Shown here piece after piece: positions 5,022-11,830 of a stretch of DNA of 20,176 nt. The notes beneath the pieces were generated by a model, which made no database searches, was not told the DNA's origin, and saw nothing but the letters and a program-made list of their open reading frames with translations. Position 1 is the first letter of the stretch. Each line of letters begins with the position of its first letter. The position numbers and the translations under genes were made by a program. This DNA is from a virus: positions 1 to 20,176 of IMG/VR virus record IMGVR_UViG_3300023210_002086. One strand, given 5' to 3'.

Positions 5022-5710
5022 TATAGTGGACTCAATTTGCCCCAAGGGGATACCCAAACAGGTGAACCTTCTGATAGATAAGTCCATCCAACACAGTGTC
5101 CTTTTGTGTCATAATAGACTGTAGCTATGCAGCATTCACTGTGGGCTATAGTATAAGTTGTGCCAGTTAGGTCTGGTCCAATATGGTCAACTTGGAAATC
5201 TGGACTTCCAGTACTTTCTTCTGTCCATATGTCATCGCCTTCAACGGTAATAAAATTTTCTACGATTTCTTCTACATCTATTTCTGTTACAACTTTAGGT
5301 AAACAAACATATTGGTCAATACCATTTTGGTCTGTAACACGGTGAGCTATTACTTTATCACCAACTTCATAAGTTGCAGCATCAGTTGATAAATTTCTAT
5401 TTAGTTCTATTAGGTGAGGTAGGGTTCCTTTAGCTGTGCCATTTAAGATACTACTCTTTAAACTATCTTTGTATGTGATTGAACCATTTTGTGTGTTGTT
5501 AACAACATAGTCGATTTTCCATTTATATCGTGGTGCCTCAGTGCCACCCAAAACTTCTGTAATTTCACCAACTACAGCGTATAGTTCGTTAGGTCTGTTA
5601 TCATTAAAAGATAAATCTGTTAAATTAAAATCTTTTTCAAACTGTTGAGTTGTTCTATCATCACGAGCAGAACCTTTATCGCCAGCCTGTGCTACTCTAA
5701 ATGTTGACAT
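5021..5710 (-). CDS. Distal tail or minor structural protein, unassigned
   Basis: A 229-aa protein joined to the upstream gene by TAATG at 5710. It begins MSTFRVAQAGDKGSARDDR and looks mainly beta-stranded, with aromatic and Gly-rich patches near the C-terminus (YYDTKGHCVGWTYLSEGSPV). The C-terminal third holds a Cys pair (SECCIATVYY). Being two genes downstream of the tape measure, it is likely a tail-tip or baseplate part, possibly contacting the receptor. No family is recognised, so this rests on position only. Confidence 0.75.
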   Translation of the reverse strand: MSTFRVAQAGDKGSARDDRTTQQFEKDFNLTDLSFNDNRPNELYAVVGEITEVLGGTEAPRYKWKIDYVVNNTQNGSITYKDSLKSSILNGTAKGTLPHLIELNRNLSTDAATYEVGDKVIAHRVTDQNGIDQYVCLPKVVTEIDVEEIVENFITVEGDDIWTEESTGSPDFQVDHIGPDLTGTTYTIAHSECCIATVYYDTKGHCVGWTYLSEGSPVWVSPWGKLSPL

Positions 5711-6657
5711 TAGAACCCTCCTAGATTAAAGAAGAACGGTTCTTCATTGAAATTCCTTAGTCCGGGAAGCACCTGTGGTCTTGATATACCATATGGTTCT
5801 GCATCAGATACTCTAGGGTCGGGGTCGTCTGGGTCATCCTTAGCAGGCCATGGCTTCTTCATATCATCAGACACCACTATGTCGCTGGGGCGGAGTCCAA
5901 ATTGGTCAATAAATCCAATAAACTCCTCAAATCCGTCAACGTCATAGACAAAACTAGCTTCTACGTTAAAGGACCAGTTGTGATTTGTAGAGAAAATTCT
6001 CATGTTATTACACATCCACTGACCGGCGGTTAGGATTGTATTATCTCCTACCTTGTATTCTTCGTTAACATAATTTATGTATCTTCTAGGCCATTGGAAT
6101 AAAGTCTTTCCTGCTTCAAAATTCAGAGCATTTGTAAATGATATTTTTCTACGACCAATAACCTGTATTAGGTCTTTGCGTACCTGAGTTGTAGCTCCAC
6201 GATTGTTAGTTCTGGCGTTATCAATCAAAAACTGCGCTCTATCAGGTGCTGGTATAGTAAGCGGCACATACTTAATTTTAATTGGGTCTTCATTAATGTC
6301 CAGCCCCCTCGTAATGGTACGGCTAACGGTCTGCACCTCATAGACCCATGTGCCATCCAAAATTGGTTCGGCAGGTACACCCCACTGTATAATAACCTGT
6401 GCTCTCTGGTCTTGAAGAAGCATAACGCTTATAGACATTGCACGAACACCAGCCTTTTTTAAATCTTCATTAGGGTGTTCGTCATTAACATTGATTCCAA
6501 CTTTTGTTATAGCTGCTAATTTTGCCTTGGCTTCAGAATCTAGTGAATCATCTGTTTGCTTAGCCATCTTAACAAAGATATGTTGTTCATCAGAATAGGT
6601 TTCATCCTCATTAAAAGTAAACGTATTGCTTCTTGGAAACATCGGTTTTTCAGCCAT
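5710..6657 (-). CDS. Putative distal tail protein after the tape measure
   Basis: A 315-aa protein with an SD (AAGGGACAAT) and a start one base after the tape-measure stop. It is mixed alpha/beta, with an acidic N-terminal part (FNEDETYSDEQHIFVKM), a central basic section near 140-180 (RKDLIQVIGRRKISF) and a Pro/Asp-rich C-terminal tail near 270-285 (PAKDDPDDPDPRVSD). The first gene after the tape measure in siphoviruses usually encodes the distal tail protein or tail hub. Here that is inference from order, since no signature motif is visible. Confidence 0.7.
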   Translation of the reverse strand: MAEKPMFPRSNTFTFNEDETYSDEQHIFVKMAKQTDDSLDSEAKAKLAAITKVGINVNDEHPNEDLKKAGVRAMSISVMLLQDQRAQVIIQWGVPAEPILDGTWVYEVQTVSRTITRGLDINEDPIKIKYVPLTIPAPDRAQFLIDNARTNNRGATTQVRKDLIQVIGRRKISFTNALNFEAGKTLFQWPRRYINYVNEEYKVGDNTILTAGQWMCNNMRIFSTNHNWSFNVEASFVYDVDGFEEFIGFIDQFGLRPSDIVVSDDMKKPWPAKDDPDDPDPRVSDAEPYGISRPQVLPGLRNFNEEPFFFNLGGF

Positions 6658-6658
6658 A

Positions 6659-7822
6659 TTATTGTCCCTTTCCTGTATCCTTAGGAAGTCTCCCGTCTAG
6701 GATAATTTTAATATCAGTGAGTATTGTATTGGTTGCAGAGAACCCTGTAGATATTGGGTCTTCTTTTGGAATTTCTTGTAGTGCTCCAGCTACTCCGAAC
6801 GCTCCAAGTTTCCCACTTGCAACAGTAGTACCTCTTTGTTGGTCTAGAATAAATTTCCTGTCCTGAGCCTTTTTTGTATCATGTCGGATTTGTCTTAATC
6901 TATTGAGATTCTTCATAACCTCAGGTGAATGAGCAGACTCCCTCTGCTTAAGGCTTTCGTCTAGCTCAAACTTATTTTGTTTTAATTCTACATCTACTGC
7001 TCTTACCTTTTTTGCTCTTTCTGCGGCTGCAGCCCCATAAAGAGTAGGTTCTTGTAAACGTTCACGTTTTTCTAAAAGACCTTCTGTATGTTTGCCTGTT
7101 CTAAAATCTGTAGACCCTCTTCTTTTTGCCATTAAGGCTTGGAACTCATCTGTAAATCTATTTTGAACACCTTCTATACCAGCAATTTTAGCACCAATGC
7201 CTGCTCTTAATTGTAGTCTTCCCTGTTGGAACGAAGCGGCTTCTGGATTAAATGCAAATTTATTAGATAATTGAAGACTTTTTAAACTTACATTAGAAGA
7301 GTCAACAGACCCTCTAAGGCTATCAAACTCTGTAACTAATCTTACTGCTGCTTTTGCTATATCATTTAAACCAGCTCCCTCTCTGGTTTGTTCGTTTATC
7401 TTTTTAACAAAACCTAAACCCGGAACACCAGATACTACGTTTTCTAAAGTTCCACCACCAAGCCTTCTTTGAGCCAATTCTGCAAAATCACCCCTACCTC
7501 TTAATCTTCTTCGAAGACCAATTTCTCTTTCTCCAATAGCAATGGCAGAACCTATTTTTAATGCTTGGTTAAACACACCAAGTATAGCACCAGCCTTAAG
7601 AAATGTATCAGTTAATTTGCTTGAAGCATTTTCTAATGCTTTTTGTTGCCTTACTAAATCATCAGCGGCTTTCTTTTGCTTTTTTAAGAATACACTACTT
7701 TGTGGACCACCCATAGTTCTTTGTCTGAATCCTTCCATGGCACCGTGTCCAGCGGCTTCAGCGGCACTTCTAGCAGCAGCAAGTAGTCTTTCTCTATTTT
7801 CAGCCATTCTATTTTTAGCCAT
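6659..7822 (-). CDS. Short tail tape measure protein
   Basis: A 387-aa protein, largely alpha-helical and rich in Ala, Arg, Lys and Gln. It has a hydrophobic Gly/Ala segment near 88-118 (LKAGAILGVFNQALKIGSAI) and long charged helices around it, as tape measure proteins do. Its ATG overlaps the stop of the frameshifted chaperone extension (TAATG). Lying directly after a chaperone pair with a -1 slippery site is strong context evidence. Taking about 1.5 angstrom per residue, the known ruler relation, the tail would be near 58 nm, short for a siphovirus. No lytic or peptidase domain is visible. Confidence 0.8.
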   Translation of the reverse strand: MAKNRMAENRERLLAAARSAAEAAGHGAMEGFRQRTMGGPQSSVFLKKQKKAADDLVRQQKALENASSKLTDTFLKAGAILGVFNQALKIGSAIAIGEREIGLRRRLRGRGDFAELAQRRLGGGTLENVVSGVPGLGFVKKINEQTREGAGLNDIAKAAVRLVTEFDSLRGSVDSSNVSLKSLQLSNKFAFNPEAASFQQGRLQLRAGIGAKIAGIEGVQNRFTDEFQALMAKRRGSTDFRTGKHTEGLLEKRERLQEPTLYGAAAAERAKKVRAVDVELKQNKFELDESLKQRESAHSPEVMKNLNRLRQIRHDTKKAQDRKFILDQQRGTTVASGKLGAFGVAGALQEIPKEDPISTGFSATNTILTDIKIILDGRLPKDTGKGQ

Positions 7823-8453
7823 TATATATTGAACTCCCGTCTAATGTATTCCATCTCAAGCTTATCTCCATCATCTGGACCTTCACTTTTCTCCACACCC
7901 ATAATGTCTGGGATTCTATGTAAAAAACCTTGCATTTGTCTAAGTGTTAATTTTGTATAATCAACGCCGGGATAAAAATGACTCATCGACGCTAAATCCA
8001 AAATAAAATCATACTTAGTTACTTTTTTTTTATATCTTTAGAGTCTTTTTTGTCAACCATAACTCTTTTTATATCCACCAAATCATATACCAATTGAACA
8101 AGTTCATCAGTTATAGCAAGACCTGCAACCCAGTCATAGGTAACTTCTGGGTCTCTTTTGTGCAGAGCAGTGTAAAGAACAAAAGCATATCCCTCATGCG
8201 AACCCAAAAGAACAGTAACTAGGTCATAAGGAGACATTGAAATAACATTATTGTATTCGTTAATACATGCTGAAGATAATTCTCCACCTTTTTCGTTATT
8301 TTTATATTTTTCTTTTATAGCATTTCTTTCTCGCTCGACAAAAATATGAGCAAGCTCATGATAGTCTCCTATCGTAAGTTTTTCTGCTGTAAATTTCTTA
8401 TCATTAATTTCTATGTCAATCGGCACGTTACTGGATGTATACAATTTTAACAT
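7822..8453 (-). CDS. Tail assembly chaperone, frameshifted long form (GT-like)
   Basis: At the end of the 144-aa chaperone frame, codons ATA AAA AAA AAG TAA form a slippery run. A -1 shift at A-AAA-AAG skips the stop and enters a frame open for 66 more codons (beginning VTKYDFILDLASMSHFYPGV). It stops with TAA at 7822-7824, overlapping the tape-measure ATG. The fusion would be 210 aa. This matches the G/GT arrangement of lambda-like tails, where a minor frameshift product recruits the tape measure. The extension has an internal ATG but no SD near it, so separate initiation is less likely. The 66-codon length and its end exactly at the next gene argue against chance. Confidence 0.8.
8019..8453 (-). 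CDS. Tail assembly chaperone, short form (G-like)
   Basis: A 144-aa protein starting MLKLYTSSNVPIDIEINDKK, joined to the upstream gene by TAATG. It is mostly helical after the first strands, with an acidic C-terminal half ending in DKKDSKDIKKK over the slippery site. It occupies the standard slot between the tail terminator/tube genes and the tape measure. In lambda-type systems the short form is made in excess over the fusion and coats the tape measure during tail assembly. Direct sequence similarity to known families was not recognised; the call rests on order and the frameshift. Confidence 0.78.
   Translation of the reverse strand: MLKLYTSSNVPIDIEINDKKFTAEKLTIGDYHELAHIFVERERNAIKEKYKNNEKGGELSSACINEYNNVISMSPYDLVTVLLGSHEGYAFVLYTALHKRDPEVTYDWVAGLAITDELVQLVYDLVDIKRVMVDKKDSKDIKKK
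8022..8031 (-). promoter_or_regulatory. -1 frameshift slippery site (A9G)
   Basis: The minus-strand run AAAAAAAAAG is phased A-AAA-AAG with the chaperone frame, the same heptamer as in E. coli dnaX. The 0-frame stop TAA follows directly. No clear SD stimulator or downstream stem was seen, so efficiency is uncertain. Confidence 0.75.
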
Positions 8454-8848
8454 TAATCTTTGCTCCCAAATATTTGATAAACGTCATCACAGGTTAATAA
8501 ATTTGCGTCTTTTAAAATTCTTGTTTCTCTTCTCTCCATATTCCAAAGTGCAGTACCAGAATATCCAAGTGCTGTGAAATCCTGTTTATGTAATGCAGCA
8601 TAAACAACTTCTTCTATATCTCTAAGAGAACCTGACCCCAAGTCTGATTCATCAAAATAAGACACAAAAAGAGACCCTATTATATCTTGACCACCACCCA
8701 TAAAATTAACAGGAGATGCTACTTCTAAGTTAAAAATTATTATAGGGAAATCATCCTCATGCGCAGTAGGGTCTGTATGATATACGGATATATCAGGCAC
8801 AGCCGCTTCTATTGCTTCACGTATTCCAACTATAATTTCGTTTAACAT
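8453..8848 (-). CDS. Tail terminator / tail completion protein
   Basis: A 131-aa protein with a strong SD (AGGAGGGAGCA). It has the shape of phage tail terminator proteins: an N-terminal helix (IIVGIREAIEAAVPDISVYH), a DDFPIIIFNLEV strand, a central strand ending in a helix with DIEEVVYAALHK, then an ETRILKD strand and a closing DDVYQIFG strand. These proteins cap the tail tube and dock it to the head. Its place just before the chaperone pair is unusual but common enough, since terminator and tube genes swap order among siphoviruses. Confidence 0.7.
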   Translation of the reverse strand: MLNEIIVGIREAIEAAVPDISVYHTDPTAHEDDFPIIIFNLEVASPVNFMGGGQDIIGSLFVSYFDESDLGSGSLRDIEEVVYAALHKQDFTALGYSGTALWNMERRETRILKDANLLTCDDVYQIFGSKD

Positions 8849-8862
8849 TGCTCCCTCCTAGT

Positions 8863-9276
8863 TTATACCCAAGCTTCTGTTACAGGACCAGTAGATGCAA
8901 AGTCTACTCTAACTGTACTAGACCCAGCACCAGTTTCAGAACGACCTAACTCGACAGTGCTAATTGTAGCATCGAAATTATAAGTTTTGCCAGTATCAAC
9001 TGTTAGTTCGACTGCTCCTTTAAGGGTATCAACCCCACATGTTGATGCGAAGAAACCATCGTCAACTGGTTCTGTTGCACCTGATGCTATATGACCAATT
9101 GCTGTTCCTGTCATCTGTCCTGTTATAATTTCACCAGTCTGCCAACCTTCATCACCGAAGCCGGTTGTTGGAAACTGTTCTCCTATAACTTGTGCTGTCC
9201 AACCGATGAATTTAGCAGTTATGTTATTTATGCTAGCCGCTCCACCAGTTCCTTGTAATGTTTCTACTACTGCCAT
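8863..9276 (-). CDS. Candidate major tail tube protein
   Basis: A 137-aa, beta-rich protein with many Gly, Thr and Val and few charges, starting MAVVETLQGTGGAASINNIT after SD AGGAGAT. The C-terminal half (KGAVELTVDTGKTYNF, ISTVELGRSETG) alternates polar and hydrophobic residues as in tube proteins. It lies between the stopper candidate and the terminator candidate, where the tube gene is expected. No family motif is decisive; a minor structural protein is possible. Confidence 0.6.
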   Translation of the reverse strand: MAVVETLQGTGGAASINNITAKFIGWTAQVIGEQFPTTGFGDEGWQTGEIITGQMTGTAIGHIASGATEPVDDGFFASTCGVDTLKGAVELTVDTGKTYNFDATISTVELGRSETGAGSSTVRVDFASTGPVTEAWV

Positions 9277-9286
9277 GATTTATCTC

Positions 9287-9634
9287 CTATATCGACCTTT
9301 TTAAGTTAACTTGTTGAAAAACGTTCTCAAAATGAACGTTGTCTACTCCACTGACATCCCATACAACATTTTCAGACTGTTGTAGTCTATCATCTTCTCT
9401 TATATCTTCATCAGTACTACAAAACATCAGTGCCGTATAAAAACTTCTAGCACCAGTATCATGTAACTCATCTTCCATTGCTGGTGGACCTTGTATCCTG
9501 CAATTAAACGTTCCAATAGAAACTGGCATCTTAACAGATGCTCCACCTCTATCTTTAACAACAGTCATCCTCAAATGTGTCACTGTGACATTGTATAGAT
9601 GCGTTGGGTTTTTTAAAAGCTTAAATGCTACCAT
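9287..9634 (-). CDS. Candidate head-tail stopper (head closure) protein
   Basis: A 115-aa protein that starts 2 bases after the previous gene's stop. A middle section, EDIREDDRLQQSENVVWDVSG, resembles the 'DRL...YxV' strand region of SPP1 gp16/HK97 gp7-type stoppers, which seal the portal after packaging and join head to tail. The length is typical (about 100-115 aa). The match is by eye and moderate. It is followed by the tube and terminator candidates. Confidence 0.55.
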   Translation of the reverse strand: MVAFKLLKNPTHLYNVTVTHLRMTVVKDRGGASVKMPVSIGTFNCRIQGPPAMEDELHDTGARSFYTALMFCSTDEDIREDDRLQQSENVVWDVSGVDNVHFENVFQQVNLKRSI

Positions 9635-9636
9635 AT

Positions 9637-10383
9637 CTATGCCTCAGAACCGAATACCATAATTTCTAATGTCGCAGGAAGTATTGTATTAAGGTTCTCT
9701 ACTTTAATTATTTTTGCTCCTGCTGATATTGTCCAGCTTCCGCTGTGTACCGAGTACTTATCAGCATCAAGCCACTCATACTCAGTTGTACCTAACCACA
9801 AATTAGCAGGATTCGCAGCAGCAACCCCAATCTTCAATTGCGGTGCTGCTTGTACTGCTTTAGTGAACGTAGTGCCTGTAGTTGCTGCTGTGCTGTTGTC
9901 TATAAGGTCTAGTACATCTACATCCGCATAAGCAAATCCAGTGTCTAATAAAATAACATAGTTAGAATCATCTATAACGTTAAAGATAGTTCCAGTCCAA
10001 ATTAAGCCTGTATCCCCATCAGTCACGACGTCTAGTGCGTTCCAAGACGCATCAGGGGCAGCTAACGTGGCTACATAATACATTGCAACATCATCTAAGT
10101 CAGTACTGTTCTTTAGTATAACATTTTCTACGCTAGTGAACACTACTGTATGACCAAATGCATTAGTCTCACCTTGTAGGTCGATGTTATCTGTGGCAGA
10201 TGCAGCTATTGTACGTTCGTCGTGCCACATTTGGTCATAATCATCGCCAAGTACAATGGTGCTAGTGACATTCCAATTAAGGTTATCTGAAGCATTAGAC
10301 TGTGATAACGCTGTAGTTCCAGTAGCTTGTACATTTGAATTAATGTATATACTGCCATTTATATTTGTAAGGTCTGTTGCCAT
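9637..10383 (-). CDS. Beta-rich structural protein, unassigned
   Basis: A 248-aa protein with SD AGGATAAAATT. It is rich in Asn, Thr, Asp and Val with little Lys/Arg, typical of particle surface proteins. Residues about 66-92 (NIDLQGETNAFGHTVVFTSV) and the end (WTISAGAKIIKVEN, PATLEIMVFG) resemble a beta-sandwich often seen in environmental phage structural proteins. It sits between the adaptor and stopper candidates, so it may be a neck fibre, whisker or decoration. No named family can be assigned. Confidence 0.65.
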   Translation of the reverse strand: MATDLTNINGSIYINSNVQATGTTALSQSNASDNLNWNVTSTIVLGDDYDQMWHDERTIAASATDNIDLQGETNAFGHTVVFTSVENVILKNSTDLDDVAMYYVATLAAPDASWNALDVVTDGDTGLIWTGTIFNVIDDSNYVILLDTGFAYADVDVLDLIDNSTAATTGTTFTKAVQAAPQLKIGVAAANPANLWLGTTEYEWLDADKYSVHSGSWTISAGAKIIKVENLNTILPATLEIMVFGSEA

Positions 10384-10387
10384 AATT

Positions 10388-11035
10388 TTATCCTACTCTC
10401 GGTGAATATTTAAGAGGTTTAGTTTGGTACTGATACATTAGTTTATAAATCGGGTCAAACATAGAAGTACCAGCCGATGTCGCCTCATATTCTAGCTCGG
10501 TTTCAACTTCATACTCCCCAAGCTTTTCTTTGATTTTATTTCGTTTTTGATTACCAATTAATCCCTGAGACGTTTCAAAAATATACATTAATTGTGCTGT
10601 AGCTTCTTGAACAACTGGTTCAACACTTTCTGACACCAAATTACCATCAACAGTATAAGGTCCAATAACGTAATTATTATCTAACCAATCAGAAGCTAGT
10701 TCTATTAACTGATAATCCGTCACAGTTATATTAGGGTGAGTGTTAGCTCTTGTCTGTGAAATTAATCTTAAAGAAGGAGATTCTGTTTGAGGCCCAGCCC
10801 ATGTGTCAGTAAACACAATGGTTTGCTCACCTTCAGTAATAGTAATCGTAGATATATATGTTAAATCATTAGCTTCATCAACAAATGTTCTGGTAAATAC
10901 ACCAGTGCTAGATTCTGTCATAGCTCCAGCATCAACCACAGCAGATGTATCAGTTCTTTCGGTTGATACAGATACTCCACCATCAGGAGAAGCAAGAACA
11001 CCATTTTGATAAATTGTCTTATTTATAGTTGACAT
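10388..11035 (-). CDS. Putative head-tail adaptor with N-terminal Ig-like domain
   Basis: Start set at 11035, where ATG overlaps the stop of the preceding gene; a start five codons earlier is possible. Residues 1-95 form a beta-rich, Ig-like segment (GGVSVSTERTDTSAVVDAG, STITITEGEQTIVF). Residues about 105-215 are helical (ITVTDYQLIELASDWLDNNY, EATAQLMYIFETSQG, then KEKLGEYEVE and a closing DPIYKLMYQYQ). That helical part resembles HK97 gp6/SPP1 gp15 adaptors, where a sequence like GEYEVEY precedes the last helix. Fusion of an adaptor with an Ig-like domain is notable. The adaptor call is moderate and fits the place upstream of the stopper candidate. Confidence 0.6.
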   Translation of the reverse strand: MSTINKTIYQNGVLASPDGGVSVSTERTDTSAVVDAGAMTESSTGVFTRTFVDEANDLTYISTITITEGEQTIVFTDTWAGPQTESPSLRLISQTRANTHPNITVTDYQLIELASDWLDNNYVIGPYTVDGNLVSESVEPVVQEATAQLMYIFETSQGLIGNQKRNKIKEKLGEYEVETELEYEATSAGTSMFDPIYKLMYQYQTKPLKYSPRVG

Positions 11036-11331
11036 TATTGTACGCTCCAAGTATCATCATTAAGTGTCCACGAATTATTGACAGCCTCACTATCGCCAAT
11101 AGACTCAATAGCAAGATGACTGTCATCCGCATCATCTTCAATTATAATGTAATGGTCATTCGACTGAGCAGCAGTTAAGGTTGCATATCCCATATAGTCA
11201 CCTCCAGCAATCTCTCTCTGGTCTATAGGAGTGCCCGGAACAACGGTATTACCGTCTGCATCTTTAAGTATAAACTTAAGCGTTAATCCGGTAAACGCCA
11301 AACCCAAAACTATTGGAAACTGATATAACAT
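11035..11331 (-). CDS. 98-aa beta-rich hypothetical protein
   Basis: MLYQFPIVLGLAFTGLTLKF starts at a TAATG overlap with the upstream gene, and its own stop overlaps the next start, so it is embedded in a coupled run. It has the look of a small Ig-like or carbohydrate-facing domain, with a strand-turn pattern (FILKDADGNTVVPGTP, GYATLTAAQSNDHYIIIEDD). The start of the downstream adaptor gene carries a similar domain, and the two may be related or interacting. Function unknown. Confidence 0.7.
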   Translation of the reverse strand: MLYQFPIVLGLAFTGLTLKFILKDADGNTVVPGTPIDQREIAGGDYMGYATLTAAQSNDHYIIIEDDADDSHLAIESIGDSEAVNNSWTLNDDTWSVQ

Positions 11332-11576
11332 TATTTTTCCTCTTTAAACGTTAGCGGAGTCCCATACTTTTCAATTATGAGCATATCTAGCTTCTGCTCA
11401 TGCCTATCTAAAATCTTAATGATAGCTGCGTGTTCTTTACTATTAGTCCCCATCTCTACCGCCGTCGTGTTAGCTTGTTTACCTATGGAAATCATCAGAC
11501 CACCACCTACCATAATGGCTGCGCCAAGTATTCCGCACATTATTTTAAAAGCCCATCTTGGTGTTCCCTCGGTCAT
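11331..11576 (-). CDS. 81-aa single-span membrane protein, holin-like candidate
   Basis: SD AAGGA lies 6 nt before the ATG. One hydrophobic segment spans residues about 10-31 (FKIMCGILGAAIMVGGGLMI), followed by a polar helix with heptad character (KEHAAIIKILDRHEQKLDML). A single span plus coiled coil in about 80 aa is seen in XhlA-type haemolysin/holin accessory proteins. It lies inside the structural operon rather than in a lysis cassette. Holin function is a guess; another membrane anchor role is possible. Confidence 0.6.
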   Translation of the reverse strand: MTEGTPRWAFKIMCGILGAAIMVGGGLMISIGKQANTTAVEMGTNSKEHAAIIKILDRHEQKLDMLIIEKYGTPLTFKEEK

Positions 11577-11585
11577 TATGTTTCC

Positions 11586-11828
11586 TTAAGTTAATTCTAT
11601 ATCACTTACATTAATCGCATCTCTTGCTGACATCATTTCTGCTCTTGCTACCTGTGATTTTAAGAAGTTAATCACTACAAATTTAGCCCAAGCCGCATCT
11701 GTATATTCAGGTATTGTTTCACCAATATTTTCTGGGTCTTCCTTTACAGGAATAGGGTGAACTGCCTTGATTGCATCAAGAACTCTTTTTGTTTTATTGT
11801 CCGGTATTGTAATTTTTAATTCTGCCAT
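11586..11828 (-). CDS. 80-aa conserved-type phage protein, function unknown
   Basis: MAELKITIPDNKTKRVLDAI, then YTDAAWAKFVVINFLKSQVA. This pattern (ITIPD..RVLDA, YTDA-x-WAK, a basic-aromatic helix) looks like a family of small proteins found beside fibre or capsid genes in many tailed phages, for which no function is established. It begins two bases after the stop of the fibre gene. A role in fibre assembly is conceivable from position only. Confidence 0.7.
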   Translation of the reverse strand: MAELKITIPDNKTKRVLDAIKAVHPIPVKEDPENIGETIPEYTDAAWAKFVVINFLKSQVARAEMMSARDAINVSDIELT

Positions 11829-11830
11829 TT

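Noticed and set aside
5022-5087. Upstream extension of the 103-aa gene to 5087
   Set aside because: It would overlap the preceding gene by 67 bp in another frame; the TAATG start at 5021 follows the pattern of neighbouring genes.
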